Of a stretch of 56,872 bases of DNA, positions 34,709 to 43,974 are shown piece after piece; the stretch's first letter is position 1; each line of letters begins with the position of its first letter. The position numbers and the translations under genes are program-made. Source of the DNA: an uncultured Blautia sp. GTDB lineage: Bacteria; Bacillota; Clostridia; Lachnospirales; Lachnospiraceae. The stretch spans positions 1-56,872 of the forward strand of contig USDN01000011.1 in the NCBI GenBank assembly GCA_900553515.1, given 5' to 3'. The notes beneath the pieces were generated by a model. It ran no database searches and had not been told where the DNA came from. It was given only the letters and a program-made list of their open reading frames with translations.

Positions 34709-36805
34709 TTATCGTTTACTGCTCTTTTTTTTAGGGAATTCCAGTCCAAAACTGACTTTCCCATCAATCACATCCATCAAAAGATATGCTGCAAATTTTC
34801 TCTTCTTCTTCTGGGAATAGAAGTCCGAAGCGTAAATCTTCCCTTTATTTAAAAGTTCTGCAGCCATTGTTTTATCCATCTTTTTCCCAATGCTGGCCAA
34901 ATACCTGTTTTCTTTCCAAAGTGCAAAGGAACAGTCACGGTTTGCACAAAAGAAATTTTGTTTTCCCTCAAACACTGGGCTTCCGCAGACCGGGCAAATG
35001 CCAACCGTTTCTCTCGGATAAAACCGGTTCTGTTCTTCTACAGATATTTCTCCGCACTCTAATAACATCTGGTCTATGACTTCTACAATCCCCTGAAGGA
35101 AATCTTTGCCTGCAAGCTCTCCCTTTTCCATCCGCAGCAGCCGGTTCTCCCATTCAGCAGTCATGGACGCTGATTTCAAATAATCTGGCAGCACAGAGAT
35201 CAGATCTGCCCCGTCCTGTGTGGCCATAAGCTGTTTCCCTTTTCTTACTGCATAACCGGAAGAAACCAGCTTCTCAATGATGGATGCCCTTGTAGCCGGC
35301 GTGCCTAATCCCTTTTTTTCTGTATCAGAATCAAATTCTTTATTGCCTGCCGTCTCCATTGCGCTAAGAAGTGTATCCTCCGTATAATTTTTCGGTGGGG
35401 AAGTGAAATGTTCTGTCTTTCTGGATTTCACATGCAAAAACACGTCTCCTTGTTTCACATCCGGTATCCTGTCTTTTCCTGCTTCATCGGGATCTTCTAT
35501 AGCAAAACCATCCTTGTTCTTGAAGCATTCTTCATAAATCTTCCAACCATTCTGCAGAACATTTTTCCCTTTTGCATGGAATATTTCCTCACCACAGCCC
35601 ACTTCAACGGACGTTTCCAGATAGATATGCTCTTTTTCCATCGCTTCTACGGTATGTATCGAGATCAGGAACAGGATTTTCTGTTCCGGTTCTTTTAATC
35701 CTGCCAGATTCGCTTCCAGAAGCTCCGCAGTTGGAATAATGGCATGGTGATCAGAAACTTTTTTGTTATTCAAGACACGTTTTGTATCCGGCATACCCGG
35801 CTGATCGAACGGACCTGACGGCTGATATTTTTCATGGATAATCCGAAACACCGTCTTTGCTGTCGGTTCCATATCCTCCGTCAGATAATTGCTGTCGGTT
35901 CTGGGATAGGTAATCAGCTTGTCTTCATACAGGCTCTGCGCCGCATGGAGTGTCTGCTGGGCAGTCATTCCATAGATCCGGTTTGCCTCCCTCTGCAGAG
36001 ATGTCAGATCATATAACTTCGGCGGCTTCACCTTTTTTTCAATTGTTTCCACGGAATGCACTACCGCATTACTTCCGTTACAGGCGTTGTATATCCTCTC
36101 CGCTTCTTCTGGATCAAAAATCTTCTGCTTTTCCGCTTTCATGCCGTCACAAGCCAATTCCACATTAAAATACTTTTCCTTTTGGAATCCTCTGATCTGC
36201 TCTCCCCGCTCCACAAGCATCGCCAACGTAGGTGTCTGTACCCGTCCCACTACGAGACGCTTAAAATATTTTGTAGTAAACGCCCTGGTAGCATTCATCC
36301 CAATAAGCCAGTCTGCTTTCGCACGGCAGACCGATGCGTCATAGAGATTCTGGTACTCTGCACCATCTTTTAAATTAGCAAATCCCTCCCGGATCGCACA
36401 GTCCTCCATCGAACTGATCCAGATCCGCTTTACCGGAATCCGGCTTCCAGACAATTCATAAACACGCCGGAAGATCAGTTCTCCTTCCCGTCCGGCATCA
36501 CACCCATTTACCACATATTTCACATCATTCCGATTCAGCAGGTTCTTCAGCACCACAAACTGTGACTTTTTTTCTTTTGCCACAGCAAGCCTCCATTCTT
36601 CCGGCAGGATAGGCAGGTCTGAAAATTCCCATTTCCGGTATTTTTCATCATATTCTTCCGGAGCTGCATACTCCGCCAAATGCCCCAGGCACCAGCTTAC
36701 CAGCCATCCGTTTCCCTCAAGATAGCCTTCCTGCCGCTTCTTTGCCCCCAGCACTTTTGCCAATGCCTGCGCCACGCTCGGTTTCTCTCCTATCACAAGA
36801 TACAT
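34709..36805 (-). CDS. topB: DNA topoisomerase III (type IA)
   Basis: This 698-residue type IA topoisomerase of the kind carried by conjugative elements has a TOPRIM start V-I-G-E-K-P-S (4-10), acidic motif G-C-D-A-G-R-E-G-E (101-109), the Toprim partner helix N-A-T-R-A, and active-site Tyr300 in L-I-T-Y-P-R-T-D-S-N. A C-terminal zinc ribbon C-P-V-C-G (about 608-612) pairs with a second C-x(4)-C. It would relax DNA during transfer or replication. A terminator hairpin lies about 40 bases before its start, so it may be partly uncoupled from the upstream tra genes. Confidence 0.95.
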   Translation of the reverse strand: MYLVIGEKPSVAQALAKVLGAKKRQEGYLEGNGWLVSWCLGHLAEYAAPEEYDEKYRKWEFSDLPILPEEWRLAVAKEKKSQFVVLKNLLNRNDVKYVVNGCDAGREGELIFRRVYELSGSRIPVKRIWISSMEDCAIREGFANLKDGAEYQNLYDASVCRAKADWLIGMNATRAFTTKYFKRLVVGRVQTPTLAMLVERGEQIRGFQKEKYFNVELACDGMKAEKQKIFDPEEAERIYNACNGSNAVVHSVETIEKKVKPPKLYDLTSLQREANRIYGMTAQQTLHAAQSLYEDKLITYPRTDSNYLTEDMEPTAKTVFRIIHEKYQPSGPFDQPGMPDTKRVLNNKKVSDHHAIIPTAELLEANLAGLKEPEQKILFLISIHTVEAMEKEHIYLETSVEVGCGEEIFHAKGKNVLQNGWKIYEECFKNKDGFAIEDPDEAGKDRIPDVKQGDVFLHVKSRKTEHFTSPPKNYTEDTLLSAMETAGNKEFDSDTEKKGLGTPATRASIIEKLVSSGYAVRKGKQLMATQDGADLISVLPDYLKSASMTAEWENRLLRMEKGELAGKDFLQGIVEVIDQMLLECGEISVEEQNRFYPRETVGICPVCGSPVFEGKQNFFCANRDCSFALWKENRYLASIGKKMDKTMAAELLNKGKIYASDFYSQKKKRKFAAYLLMDVIDGKVSFGLEFPKKKSSKR

Positions 36806-36840
36806 TTCCTCTCCTTTCCGGCATAATTGCCTCCATGATA

Positions 36841-36868
36841 AAAGAAAACAGCCGGTTCATCCCGGCTG
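36841..36868 (-). terminator. Terminator between DUF4366 gene and topB
   Basis: Perfect 7-base stem CAGCCGG (36849-36855) / CCGGCTG (36862-36868) with a 6-base loop. Read on the minus strand it is followed by TTTTCTTT (36848-36841). It ends or attenuates the transfer-gene transcript before topB. Confidence 0.82.
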
Positions 36869-36901
36869 CTCTCTTCCTATACATGTTGTTTGAATCACTG
36901 C

Positions 36902-37591
36902 TTATATTTCCTCATTTTTTTCCTCTACAAAATCGTCCTCCTCCGGCTGATCTTCATTGACGTAAGCACCATCGTCATAGAACTCTAAGTCTTCGCCATC
37001 CTCCTGGGCTTCTTCTTTCTTCGGTTTCACAACCTTAAAATAGTAGCCGGCTCCAATCCCGCCTGCAGCAAGAAGCCCAATCACCAATAACGCTCCTGTG
37101 TTCATACTGCCGCTCTTCTCTGAATGCACAGTTTCCGTTTCCGACTCCTCCTGAATCTCTGTCTGTGTTTTCTCTGTTTCCGGAATTACCACCTGGGGAA
37201 TTTCTTCATTCTTTTCTGTGTCTATAAATTCTGCCAGATCATTTTCATCCACCATTGAGAGCATATAGACATTCTCCGTATTATTGGAACGATCTAATAC
37301 AAGGAAAAATGTATTGCCATTTTTTGTCTGGATGGTAAGAAATTCCTTCGTTCCATCCTCCTGTTTATCGTCCAGCACTTCTCCGTTTCCTGGAACAGAA
37401 AACGGTGTTGCTTCTCCCTCCTGCGTTTCTTCCTGAGCAGACACCTCTGTCTGATCTGTATTTTCCGTCTCCTCCGGAATTACCGTTTGTGTATCTCCGG
37501 TATAGGCAAAGGCTGGCAAAGTGGAAGTACAAAATATTCCTATCGCCATTCCTGATGCCAGCAGCCATTTTTTAAATTTCCTCATTTTCAT
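36902..37591 (-). CDS. DUF4366 (CD1107-like) membrane-anchored mobile-element protein
   Basis: This 229-residue protein has an N-terminal signal peptide (M-K-M-R-K-F-K-K-W then a hydrophobic stretch ending T-L-P-A-F-A, about 1-29), an extracellular glutamate/threonine-rich region, and a C-terminal membrane helix (G-A-L-L-V-I-G-L-L-A-A-G, about 165-187) followed by an acidic cytoplasmic tail. This matches DUF4366 proteins found beside NlpC/P60 genes in ICEs. It is likely a surface component of the transfer machine. Its start overlaps the end of the DUF4315 gene. Confidence 0.85.
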   Translation of the reverse strand: MKMRKFKKWLLASGMAIGIFCTSTLPAFAYTGDTQTVIPEETENTDQTEVSAQEETQEGEATPFSVPGNGEVLDDKQEDGTKEFLTIQTKNGNTFFLVLDRSNNTENVYMLSMVDENDLAEFIDTEKNEEIPQVVIPETEKTQTEIQEESETETVHSEKSGSMNTGALLVIGLLAAGGIGAGYYFKVVKPKKEEAQEDGEDLEFYDDGAYVNEDQPEEDDFVEEKNEEI

Positions 37592-37901
37592 TATCCTCTC
37601 TTTCCGGCACTATTTCCTGCGCCTGTTTCATATTGTCTGCCAGCTTGTCCAAACCGCTGTTCTGTACAGGAGTTTCTTCCTGGTCTATAAGCGGAAGGCA
37701 TACGCTTCCTTCCTGAAGCCCTTCCAAAAGTTCAAGCATCCTGCGGCTGTCCAGCTTCATGGAGCGGATTGTTTTTACGATCTCCTGATTCTCAAGCTGT
37801 TCTGCCAGCAATTTCAATTCTTTTAAATGTTCCTGCCACTCAGCAATCTTCCTTTCCGTTTTTTGAATTTCATCCAACACCCTATGTAGTTTCCGATTCA
37901 T
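37572..37901 (-). CDS. DUF4315 family coiled-coil protein
   Basis: This 109-residue protein begins M-N-R-K-L-H-R-V-L-D-E-I with a coiled coil over the first 60 residues (E-I-Q-K-T-E-R-K-I-A-E-W-Q), as DUF4315 proteins do. I chose the ATG at 37901 because GGGGGTG lies just before it; the open frame extends further to 38003 but that part overlaps the upstream gene. Function unknown; it is a constant member of the CD1108-DUF4315-DUF4366 block. Confidence 0.85.
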   Translation of the reverse strand: MNRKLHRVLDEIQKTERKIAEWQEHLKELKLLAEQLENQEIVKTIRSMKLDSRRMLELLEGLQEGSVCLPLIDQEETPVQNSGLDKLADNMKQAQEIVPEREDNENEEI

Positions 37902-37920
37902 TTTCTTCACCCCCTTTTGA

Positions 37921-40341
37921 TCATCCATGAATACGTCCAAATGCCAGGAAATGTTCCTGCCAGTATGAAGACGCAATGCTTGTATACTGAATGGGATTTC
38001 CACAGTGGATCATCATATTGTCTCCCACATAGATACCCACATGACTCGCTCCTGGTGTATCATAAGTTCCCTGGAAGAAAATCAAGTCACCCGGCTTTGC
38101 CTCGGATGGCGATACACGGGAACAATATCCCATCAGTCCGTCTGCCGTCTGTCTTCCAATATTCCAGCCATTGCCGCAGTTATTGATCACCCAGCTCACA
38201 AAACCAGAACAGTCAAAACTGGTGGATGGGGATGAGCCGCCCCATACATAGGGATAGCCCAGGTATTTCTCTGCTTCCCGAATCATATTTGCAAATTTCT
38301 GATCCGTCAGGGCTTCTGCCGGAATCTCATAACCAAACTCGCCGCCTCCCGGAAGTGTTGTGGTATCAAACAGATAATCACGGTTCCCATAAGTACCGTT
38401 ATAGAGGTCGTAGCGTCCTTCCTCATTCTCGTCCAACCTTGCCCTGAGAACAGCGTCCAGTCCGGAATTGGTCAGCGTCACATTTAATCGGTTCACCTCC
38501 TGGGTAGTTGTCACTTCAACTTCATGGTTTCCATTATCATCTGCAAGATATGCTTCCCATGTCTGATGTCCGTGAGCAGATGCAGACGCATGATCGCCAT
38601 AGTATACATCAAACTGTACCCCATACCGGGCAAAGGCTCCCGTATCTTCTACCACGTATTCCACGCCGTTCATAATAACCTTTGTTCCTATCGGTACAAA
38701 CGGATTGGACGCATCCACCGCTATAGTATGGTTGGCTGTCGGATAAACACCGCTCGCAGTAGGGCCGCCTGCCCACTGTCCACAGCAAATGGAACAACTG
38801 CAGTAACCGCTGGTTACAACTTGTCCCAGCGATTCCCCTACCCGCACCATTTTTGTCTCTGTTACTGTCTCCCGGATACTTTCTGTGACTATGCTATACT
38901 GGCTATGAAAAATTTCATCAATCTCATCCCGCACCTGCTCATAGGTGAATTCCCCATACTTCGCTGAAAAATAAGAGATTAAATGATAAGGATTATGGGA
39001 TATCTCATCAATCTGGTATCGGTACTCGTCATATCCCGGATGTCGGCTCTCCATACTATTGATCTGTTCATTTAAAGCCGCTTCCAATTCTGAATAAGCA
39101 TCCTCTACCGCATAAATATCCTCATCCGTACTGGAATAAGTTGTGCTTGTAATGGTAGCGGATGCGGCTCCCTGGAGAGATGCTCCACAACTCGCCAAAA
39201 GCGAAGCAATCATCACAAAGATCAGAACCACAACGGCAACAATTCCTAAAATTCCTTTACTTTTCCCAAAAATAAAGGAAGCCACACTCTTTGCTTTTGA
39301 AGCAAAGGTCTGTGTAGCTTTTGCTGTTTGTGCCGCTGTTTTTTCTCCTTTTTTTGCTGCCTGATATGCATTTTTATACTGCCGTTTTTGCCAGAACTTC
39401 CGCAGGATTCCCTGTTTTGTCTGTTCTGCAATTTTCCCCTCGGATTCCTTCGCTGTTTTATAAAGAAAACGGCTCTTTCCCATATTCAGAGAGCCGGATT
39501 CCTGCAAGCGTATATCCCGCTTATGCAATCCACGGTTTGTCCGATGCAAGGCGTACCGGAGAGCATTTTCTGTCATCAGCTCTGCCCGATGCCCTCCCTC
39601 CACGGCAGTGTTTTCCTGCTCTGTTTCATGGGTTTTTCCGTGAACGTAAACAGCGGCGGAACCTGCCGCCGCTGAAATAGCCTTTTTTGAAATACCCACA
39701 CCTGCTCCACGCACCATGCCATTGTCCTCATCCCGGAAAGATAAGCGCCCCGCCTTTTTCTGTTCTTTCTGGATCTGCTCCCGTTTGATCTTGCCTTTGA
39801 TTTCATCTCGGAAGTCTTCCATAGTGGCGGTATCTTCTATCTTTCCTCTCTCTTTTCTGGCGTACTCCTGCACCAATTTTTTCTTCCGCAGATGGGAAGT
39901 CTCCGCTGCTGATTCCAAAAAGGCGGAAGTCCCGGAAGGCTGCCCCCGGATACTGGCAGAGCGAAAGGACTGTTCCCGGATACTGACTGTGCCTACCGAT
40001 CCCGCCTCCCCGTTTCCGGCAGTTCCTGTCTCTGTACTTTCCATTCTGTTTTCTTCGGCAGATAATGTAAAATCTGTTTCTCCTGTTTCCGGATCTCGGA
40101 AAGCGGAAAGCGGCTCTTTTGGTTGATACTTCTGTATTTTCCCTTTTTTTTCTGATCGTTCCGGGACCTTTTCCAACCGAGAAAAACAAATCTTTTCTTC
40201 CTGCTTTGACAGTATCCGCTCCTCCCGTTCCCGTTGGCTAACAAAAGCAGTTTCTCCACTTCGAAGGTTCTCCTCGGTCATCCCGTCACGGCTCATCTTG
40301 CGGACTGTTTTATCTCTGGCTTTGTATTCATGTTCCTGCAC
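37921..40341 (-). CDS. CD1108-like conjugal protein with 3D and NlpC/P60 domains
   Basis: This 806-residue cell-wall hydrolase of the transfer apparatus starts at a GTG with GGAGGTGA 6 bases before it. It has a long charged cytoplasmic part (about 1-355), one membrane helix (G-I-L-G-I-V-A-V-V-V-L-I-F-V, about 360-385), a 3D/double-psi-barrel domain (S-G-Y-C-S-C-S-I-C-C-G...V-E-D-T-G-A), and a C-terminal NlpC/P60 peptidase with F-D-C-S-G-F (nucleophile Cys), S-H-V-G-I-Y (His) and M-I-H-C-G. It would open peptidoglycan locally for the conjugation channel, like Tn916 Orf14/VirB1 roles. Confidence 0.9.
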   Translation of the reverse strand: MQEHEYKARDKTVRKMSRDGMTEENLRSGETAFVSQREREERILSKQEEKICFSRLEKVPERSEKKGKIQKYQPKEPLSAFRDPETGETDFTLSAEENRMESTETGTAGNGEAGSVGTVSIREQSFRSASIRGQPSGTSAFLESAAETSHLRKKKLVQEYARKERGKIEDTATMEDFRDEIKGKIKREQIQKEQKKAGRLSFRDEDNGMVRGAGVGISKKAISAAAGSAAVYVHGKTHETEQENTAVEGGHRAELMTENALRYALHRTNRGLHKRDIRLQESGSLNMGKSRFLYKTAKESEGKIAEQTKQGILRKFWQKRQYKNAYQAAKKGEKTAAQTAKATQTFASKAKSVASFIFGKSKGILGIVAVVVLIFVMIASLLASCGASLQGAASATITSTTYSSTDEDIYAVEDAYSELEAALNEQINSMESRHPGYDEYRYQIDEISHNPYHLISYFSAKYGEFTYEQVRDEIDEIFHSQYSIVTESIRETVTETKMVRVGESLGQVVTSGYCSCSICCGQWAGGPTASGVYPTANHTIAVDASNPFVPIGTKVIMNGVEYVVEDTGAFARYGVQFDVYYGDHASASAHGHQTWEAYLADDNGNHEVEVTTTQEVNRLNVTLTNSGLDAVLRARLDENEEGRYDLYNGTYGNRDYLFDTTTLPGGGEFGYEIPAEALTDQKFANMIREAEKYLGYPYVWGGSSPSTSFDCSGFVSWVINNCGNGWNIGRQTADGLMGYCSRVSPSEAKPGDLIFFQGTYDTPGASHVGIYVGDNMMIHCGNPIQYTSIASSYWQEHFLAFGRIHG

Positions 40342-40379
40342 TCTGTATCACCTCCCTGCCCTTTTCTAAAACAGGCATA

Positions 40380-42992
40380 TTACTTTATACCATCCTGTGC
40401 CTCCAAATCAGACACTTTGGTTGTCATCAACGAATACAGCCGCAAGGATTTATCGAATTTATCTTTAAATGGAATAATGGTACTTCCATAAAAAATCAGT
40501 CCCTCACCTTCCCCACTGTTCGTCACATAAGACAACTGATGAGGAGAGATATTGAGCTGTTTTGCTAAGATCTGCCGGTCCCCCGCCGCCTGGTTGAGCA
40601 TGTAGATAAAATCCGAGTTTTCAAAGATATTCTCAATCTCTCTGCTGGCAAGCAGGTCTTTAATATTCTGCGTAATACCTGTGGGGATACCGCCCCATTT
40701 ACGAAAGCGTTTCCAGATTTCGACAGAATAAGCCGCTGTCTGTTCCTCTTTTAAGAGAAGATGGAACTCGTCAATATAGTACCGGGTAGACTTATGCGCC
40801 GCCCGGTTGACCGTCACCCGGTTCCACACCTGATCCTGAACAATCAGCATCCCCAACTTTTTAAGCTGTTTTCCAAGGTCTTTGATGTCAAAGCATACAA
40901 TCCGGTTATTCAGTTCCACATTGGTACGGTGATTGAATACTTTTAAGGAACCGTTGACATAGATTTCCAGAGCCGTAGCGATCCGCTGGGCCTGTACTTC
41001 TTTCTGCCGGCGCAGGCAGTCATAGAGATCACCCAAAACAGGCATATTTTCCGGTATCGGCTGCTCAAAATATTTTTGATACACCAACGGCAGGCACCGG
41101 TCAATGACGGATTTTTCCTCTGCTTCAATCCCATTACGGCTTCCCATGATCAGCTCACACAGGGAAAGGATAAAATCGCTCTTAAATCCCAGTGGATTAT
41201 CATCATCTGAATAATCCAGGTTAATATCCATTGGATTGATATAGTCATGGCTTGTGGGTGAAATATGGATCACTTGTCCGCCAAGCGCATTGACAAGCGG
41301 ATAATATTCCCCCTCCGGATCTCCGATAATGATATCGTCCTGAGTGACAAAGAAAGCATTGGTAATCTCTCTTTTTGCTGAAAAAGATTTTCCAGAACCA
41401 GGTGTACCCAAAATCAGCCCATTTGGATTCTTCAGCTTCTTCCGGTCTACCATGATCATGTTGTTGGACAATGCATTCAGCCCATAGTAGAGAGATTCTC
41501 CCTCCATAAATAATTCCTGGGTGGTGAACGGCACAAAAATAGCCGTGGAAGTAGTGGTCAGCGCACGTTTGATTGGAATCAGGTTCAATCCCAGCGGAAG
41601 ACTGCTCATCAGCCCCGGCTCCTGCATATAGTCCAGACGACGTAGGGAACAGTTGTATTTCTGCGCAATACCCGCTGTCTGGAACACTGCATTGTCTAAT
41701 TCCTGCTTCGTCTTTGCCGTATTCAAAAATACAACTGTCACAAGGAACATCCGCTCGTTTCTGGACTGCAGATCTTCTAAAAGCCGCTTCGCCTCCCCAC
41801 CGTAGGTATTCAAATCAGACGGAATGATATCCATATCATATCCGGAGCGGACCGCTTTTTTCTGTTCCTCGATCTTCATCCGATTAATGTCCGTTACTTT
41901 GCTTTTCACCAGCTTGATTGCTTTCATCTGGTCTAAAGATTGGATGTGCAGGTTGATAATCAGGTTCCTATCCATATCCAGAAACTCCGCCAGCATCCGA
42001 TCCGTCAACTCCGGAGCTAGAATCTGCAGATAGGACGCCGCCCCCAGGGTATTCCCCATCATAAAGTCCTTTCCATTCTTAAATAAAAAGCTGGTGGGAG
42101 CGATAAAATCCTTCGTCCCCATGCCGGAGCGCAGCACCTGGTCAAAGGAAAACTGAAACGGTACTTTTTCCTCCGGATTGAATGTTTCATACATGATCTG
42201 CAGCCGTTCCCGACCATCCAATGGATAAGCAGATACACCCAGCACTTTAAAATTATTCAGGATGTCCGTCTCAATCCGTTCCAGCTTTGGCTTCGCTTCC
42301 CGGATGTTATCGGCTTCAATCCCAAAAGTGATATATTTTGTCCGCACCAGACCGTTATTTCCTTTCGCAAGCTGATTTTTCAACATCTGTGCATACTCCA
42401 TACGCACATCGTCAAAAGCATCGTGCTGGGGCTTGATCTGGATTACAGATTCAAATTCTTTCATACTGCTGTGGTGGTTGATAAACGACAACTGGAAATG
42501 GATACTGCTGTCAAAGTAATTAAGGCAGTCACACCAATTTTCAAAAATGGCGTTCTTATCCTCATTCTGTGCTAACTGATAGTTAATGTCATAAAAACGG
42601 ATGGTTTTAGAATAATATTTATCCTGTACCCGACAGATCCCGTCCCTTGCCATTTCCCGGTAAGGAATGGACTTCTGCGCTGACAGCCGTTTTTTCTCCG
42701 CTTTTTTATTCTCTTTCTTCTGTGATCCGCTCATGCTGCTGCGCACAGCTTTCTGGCGGGCCGTATGTTCCAGGTGAGTCTTACCCTGTCTCTGGACAAC
42801 CCGTTCTCCCGCTATGCTTTTCTGCTCATTTCTAGGCTTCCGCTTTTCTCTTTTCTCTGTTTTTCTACGGGCCTTTTCCCGCTTTGCCGCTTCTTTTGCA
42901 GCCGCTTTCCTGGCTTTTTTCTCATAACGTTCCAGCCTGTGATACCTTCTTTTTCTCCGCTTATCTACTGCGGTTTCGTCTCTTTTTCCCAA
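40380..42992 (-). CDS. virB4: VirB4/TraE-type conjugation ATPase
   Basis: This is the motor ATPase of the type IV secretion channel. Walker A is G-T-P-G-S-G-K-S and the Walker B region is Y-Y-I-D-E-F-H, followed by R-F-R-K-W-G-G-I-P-T-G-I-T-Q-N. I place the start at TTG 42992: AGGAGGGG lies 6 bases before it, and the reading from an upstream Met at 43055 lacks such a site. This gives 870 residues. The first 130 residues are very rich in Lys and Arg. The start lies inside the prgI gene (31-base overlap). Confidence 0.93.
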   Translation of the reverse strand: MGKRDETAVDKRRKRRYHRLERYEKKARKAAAKEAAKREKARRKTEKREKRKPRNEQKSIAGERVVQRQGKTHLEHTARQKAVRSSMSGSQKKENKKAEKKRLSAQKSIPYREMARDGICRVQDKYYSKTIRFYDINYQLAQNEDKNAIFENWCDCLNYFDSSIHFQLSFINHHSSMKEFESVIQIKPQHDAFDDVRMEYAQMLKNQLAKGNNGLVRTKYITFGIEADNIREAKPKLERIETDILNNFKVLGVSAYPLDGRERLQIMYETFNPEEKVPFQFSFDQVLRSGMGTKDFIAPTSFLFKNGKDFMMGNTLGAASYLQILAPELTDRMLAEFLDMDRNLIINLHIQSLDQMKAIKLVKSKVTDINRMKIEEQKKAVRSGYDMDIIPSDLNTYGGEAKRLLEDLQSRNERMFLVTVVFLNTAKTKQELDNAVFQTAGIAQKYNCSLRRLDYMQEPGLMSSLPLGLNLIPIKRALTTTSTAIFVPFTTQELFMEGESLYYGLNALSNNMIMVDRKKLKNPNGLILGTPGSGKSFSAKREITNAFFVTQDDIIIGDPEGEYYPLVNALGGQVIHISPTSHDYINPMDINLDYSDDDNPLGFKSDFILSLCELIMGSRNGIEAEEKSVIDRCLPLVYQKYFEQPIPENMPVLGDLYDCLRRQKEVQAQRIATALEIYVNGSLKVFNHRTNVELNNRIVCFDIKDLGKQLKKLGMLIVQDQVWNRVTVNRAAHKSTRYYIDEFHLLLKEEQTAAYSVEIWKRFRKWGGIPTGITQNIKDLLASREIENIFENSDFIYMLNQAAGDRQILAKQLNISPHQLSYVTNSGEGEGLIFYGSTIIPFKDKFDKSLRLYSLMTTKVSDLEAQDGIK

Positions 42993-43341
42993 GGCGATCC
43001 CCTCCTTTCTTCTTGACAGTTTCCGGCTCCATCTCATAAAAATTCTCCACCTCATATCTGCGGATGGCAGGCTTCAGGAGCTTCACCGTCACGATATTCC
43101 ATAAAATTTTCTCAAGGGGAAGCCCGTCCTTTTCATACATGGCAAACAGAAACGCTGGAAGCATGAGAAGTACCATACCGGTAGCGGCATTGGTAGTTCC
43201 GATCAGCTCGCGTGTGAGAAAATAAAAAGGCAGCCCTATGGCCGCCGCTGCTGATAGACAGATGAGCTGTCTTTTTGTCAAGTTCAATACTACTTTATTT
43301 TTTACTTTCGTCAGGTCTTTTGGTACGCTGACAAATGCCAT
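42961..43341 (-). CDS. PrgI family conjugal membrane protein
   Basis: This 126-residue protein has two adjacent membrane helices (about 30-45 and 55-72) and the PrgI start V-P-K-D-L-T-K-V-K-N-K-V-V-L-N-L-T-K-R-Q (7-26). PrgI proteins sit with VirB4 and VirB6 in the inner-membrane complex of Gram-positive type IV systems. The basic C-terminal tail overlaps the virB4 start. Confidence 0.9.
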   Translation of the reverse strand: MAFVSVPKDLTKVKNKVVLNLTKRQLICLSAAAAIGLPFYFLTRELIGTTNAATGMVLLMLPAFLFAMYEKDGLPLEKILWNIVTVKLLKPAIRRYEVENFYEMEPETVKKKGGDRLGKKRRNRSR

Positions 43342-43362
43342 AAGAACACACGCCAGAGAAAC

Positions 43363-43962
43363 TTATCCGCTGCAGGCTGCATTTTCCTCTGGCTTCTCCT
43401 TTCCACTATTTTCCTGCATTATTTCCATATCCAGGGAACTTTCCACTTCATCTCCCCATACATCCCATCCGGGATATTTCTGTCTTGCGAACAATTCAAT
43501 CCGGGGTAAATCTCCCATCAATTCCACAATACGCTTTCTTGCTTCTTCCGGCTTTTTACTATGTTCCTGCAGAGGACTAATAATAAGCTGGAATACTTTT
43601 TTAGATATTCTTTTCGGTTTCCCTTTCACCGCCAAAAGGCAGATTTCCGCATTTGAGCGTGTCCAATATCCCAAGCCGAAAAAATATCCCTTTCCTGACC
43701 TGTTTTGCTTAATCCACAAAAAGGCTACGGTTTTATATTGAAATCCCCATTCTTTTATTACCTTGAATGCTTCTTGCAACTGCGGAAATGTCACCCAAAG
43801 AAACAGCACACTGTCTTTTTCTGCTATTTCGCATATCGGCAATCTGCAGACATCTTCAATGACCATTGTAGAATAATGATTTTCTGCGACTCCTCGCCCC
43901 TTTTTTATATCGTACCGCCACGGCGGATCGGCATAAATAATACTATATTTCTTCTGCTCCAT
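43363..43962 (-). CDS. MT-A70 family N6-adenine methyltransferase
   Basis: This 199-residue protein has catalytic A-D-P-P-W (11-15) near the N terminus and the F-L-W-V-T-F strand, F-G-L-G-Y-W-T-R-S-N-A-E block and E-L-F-A-R of MT-A70 proteins. These enzymes transfer a methyl group to N6 of adenine. Its position between the VirB6 and PrgI genes, inside the secretion operon, suggests it marks the element's own DNA during transfer (inference). No matching restriction enzyme is seen. Confidence 0.9.
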   Translation of the reverse strand: MEQKKYSIIYADPPWRYDIKKGRGVAENHYSTMVIEDVCRLPICEIAEKDSVLFLWVTFPQLQEAFKVIKEWGFQYKTVAFLWIKQNRSGKGYFFGLGYWTRSNAEICLLAVKGKPKRISKKVFQLIISPLQEHSKKPEEARKRIVELMGDLPRIELFARQKYPGWDVWGDEVESSLDMEIMQENSGKEKPEENAACSG

Positions 43963-43974
43963 ATCCCCTGCCTC

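Noticed and set aside
42993..43055. Upstream Met start of VirB4
   Set aside because: No ribosome binding site there; AGGAGGGG stands before the TTG at 42992.
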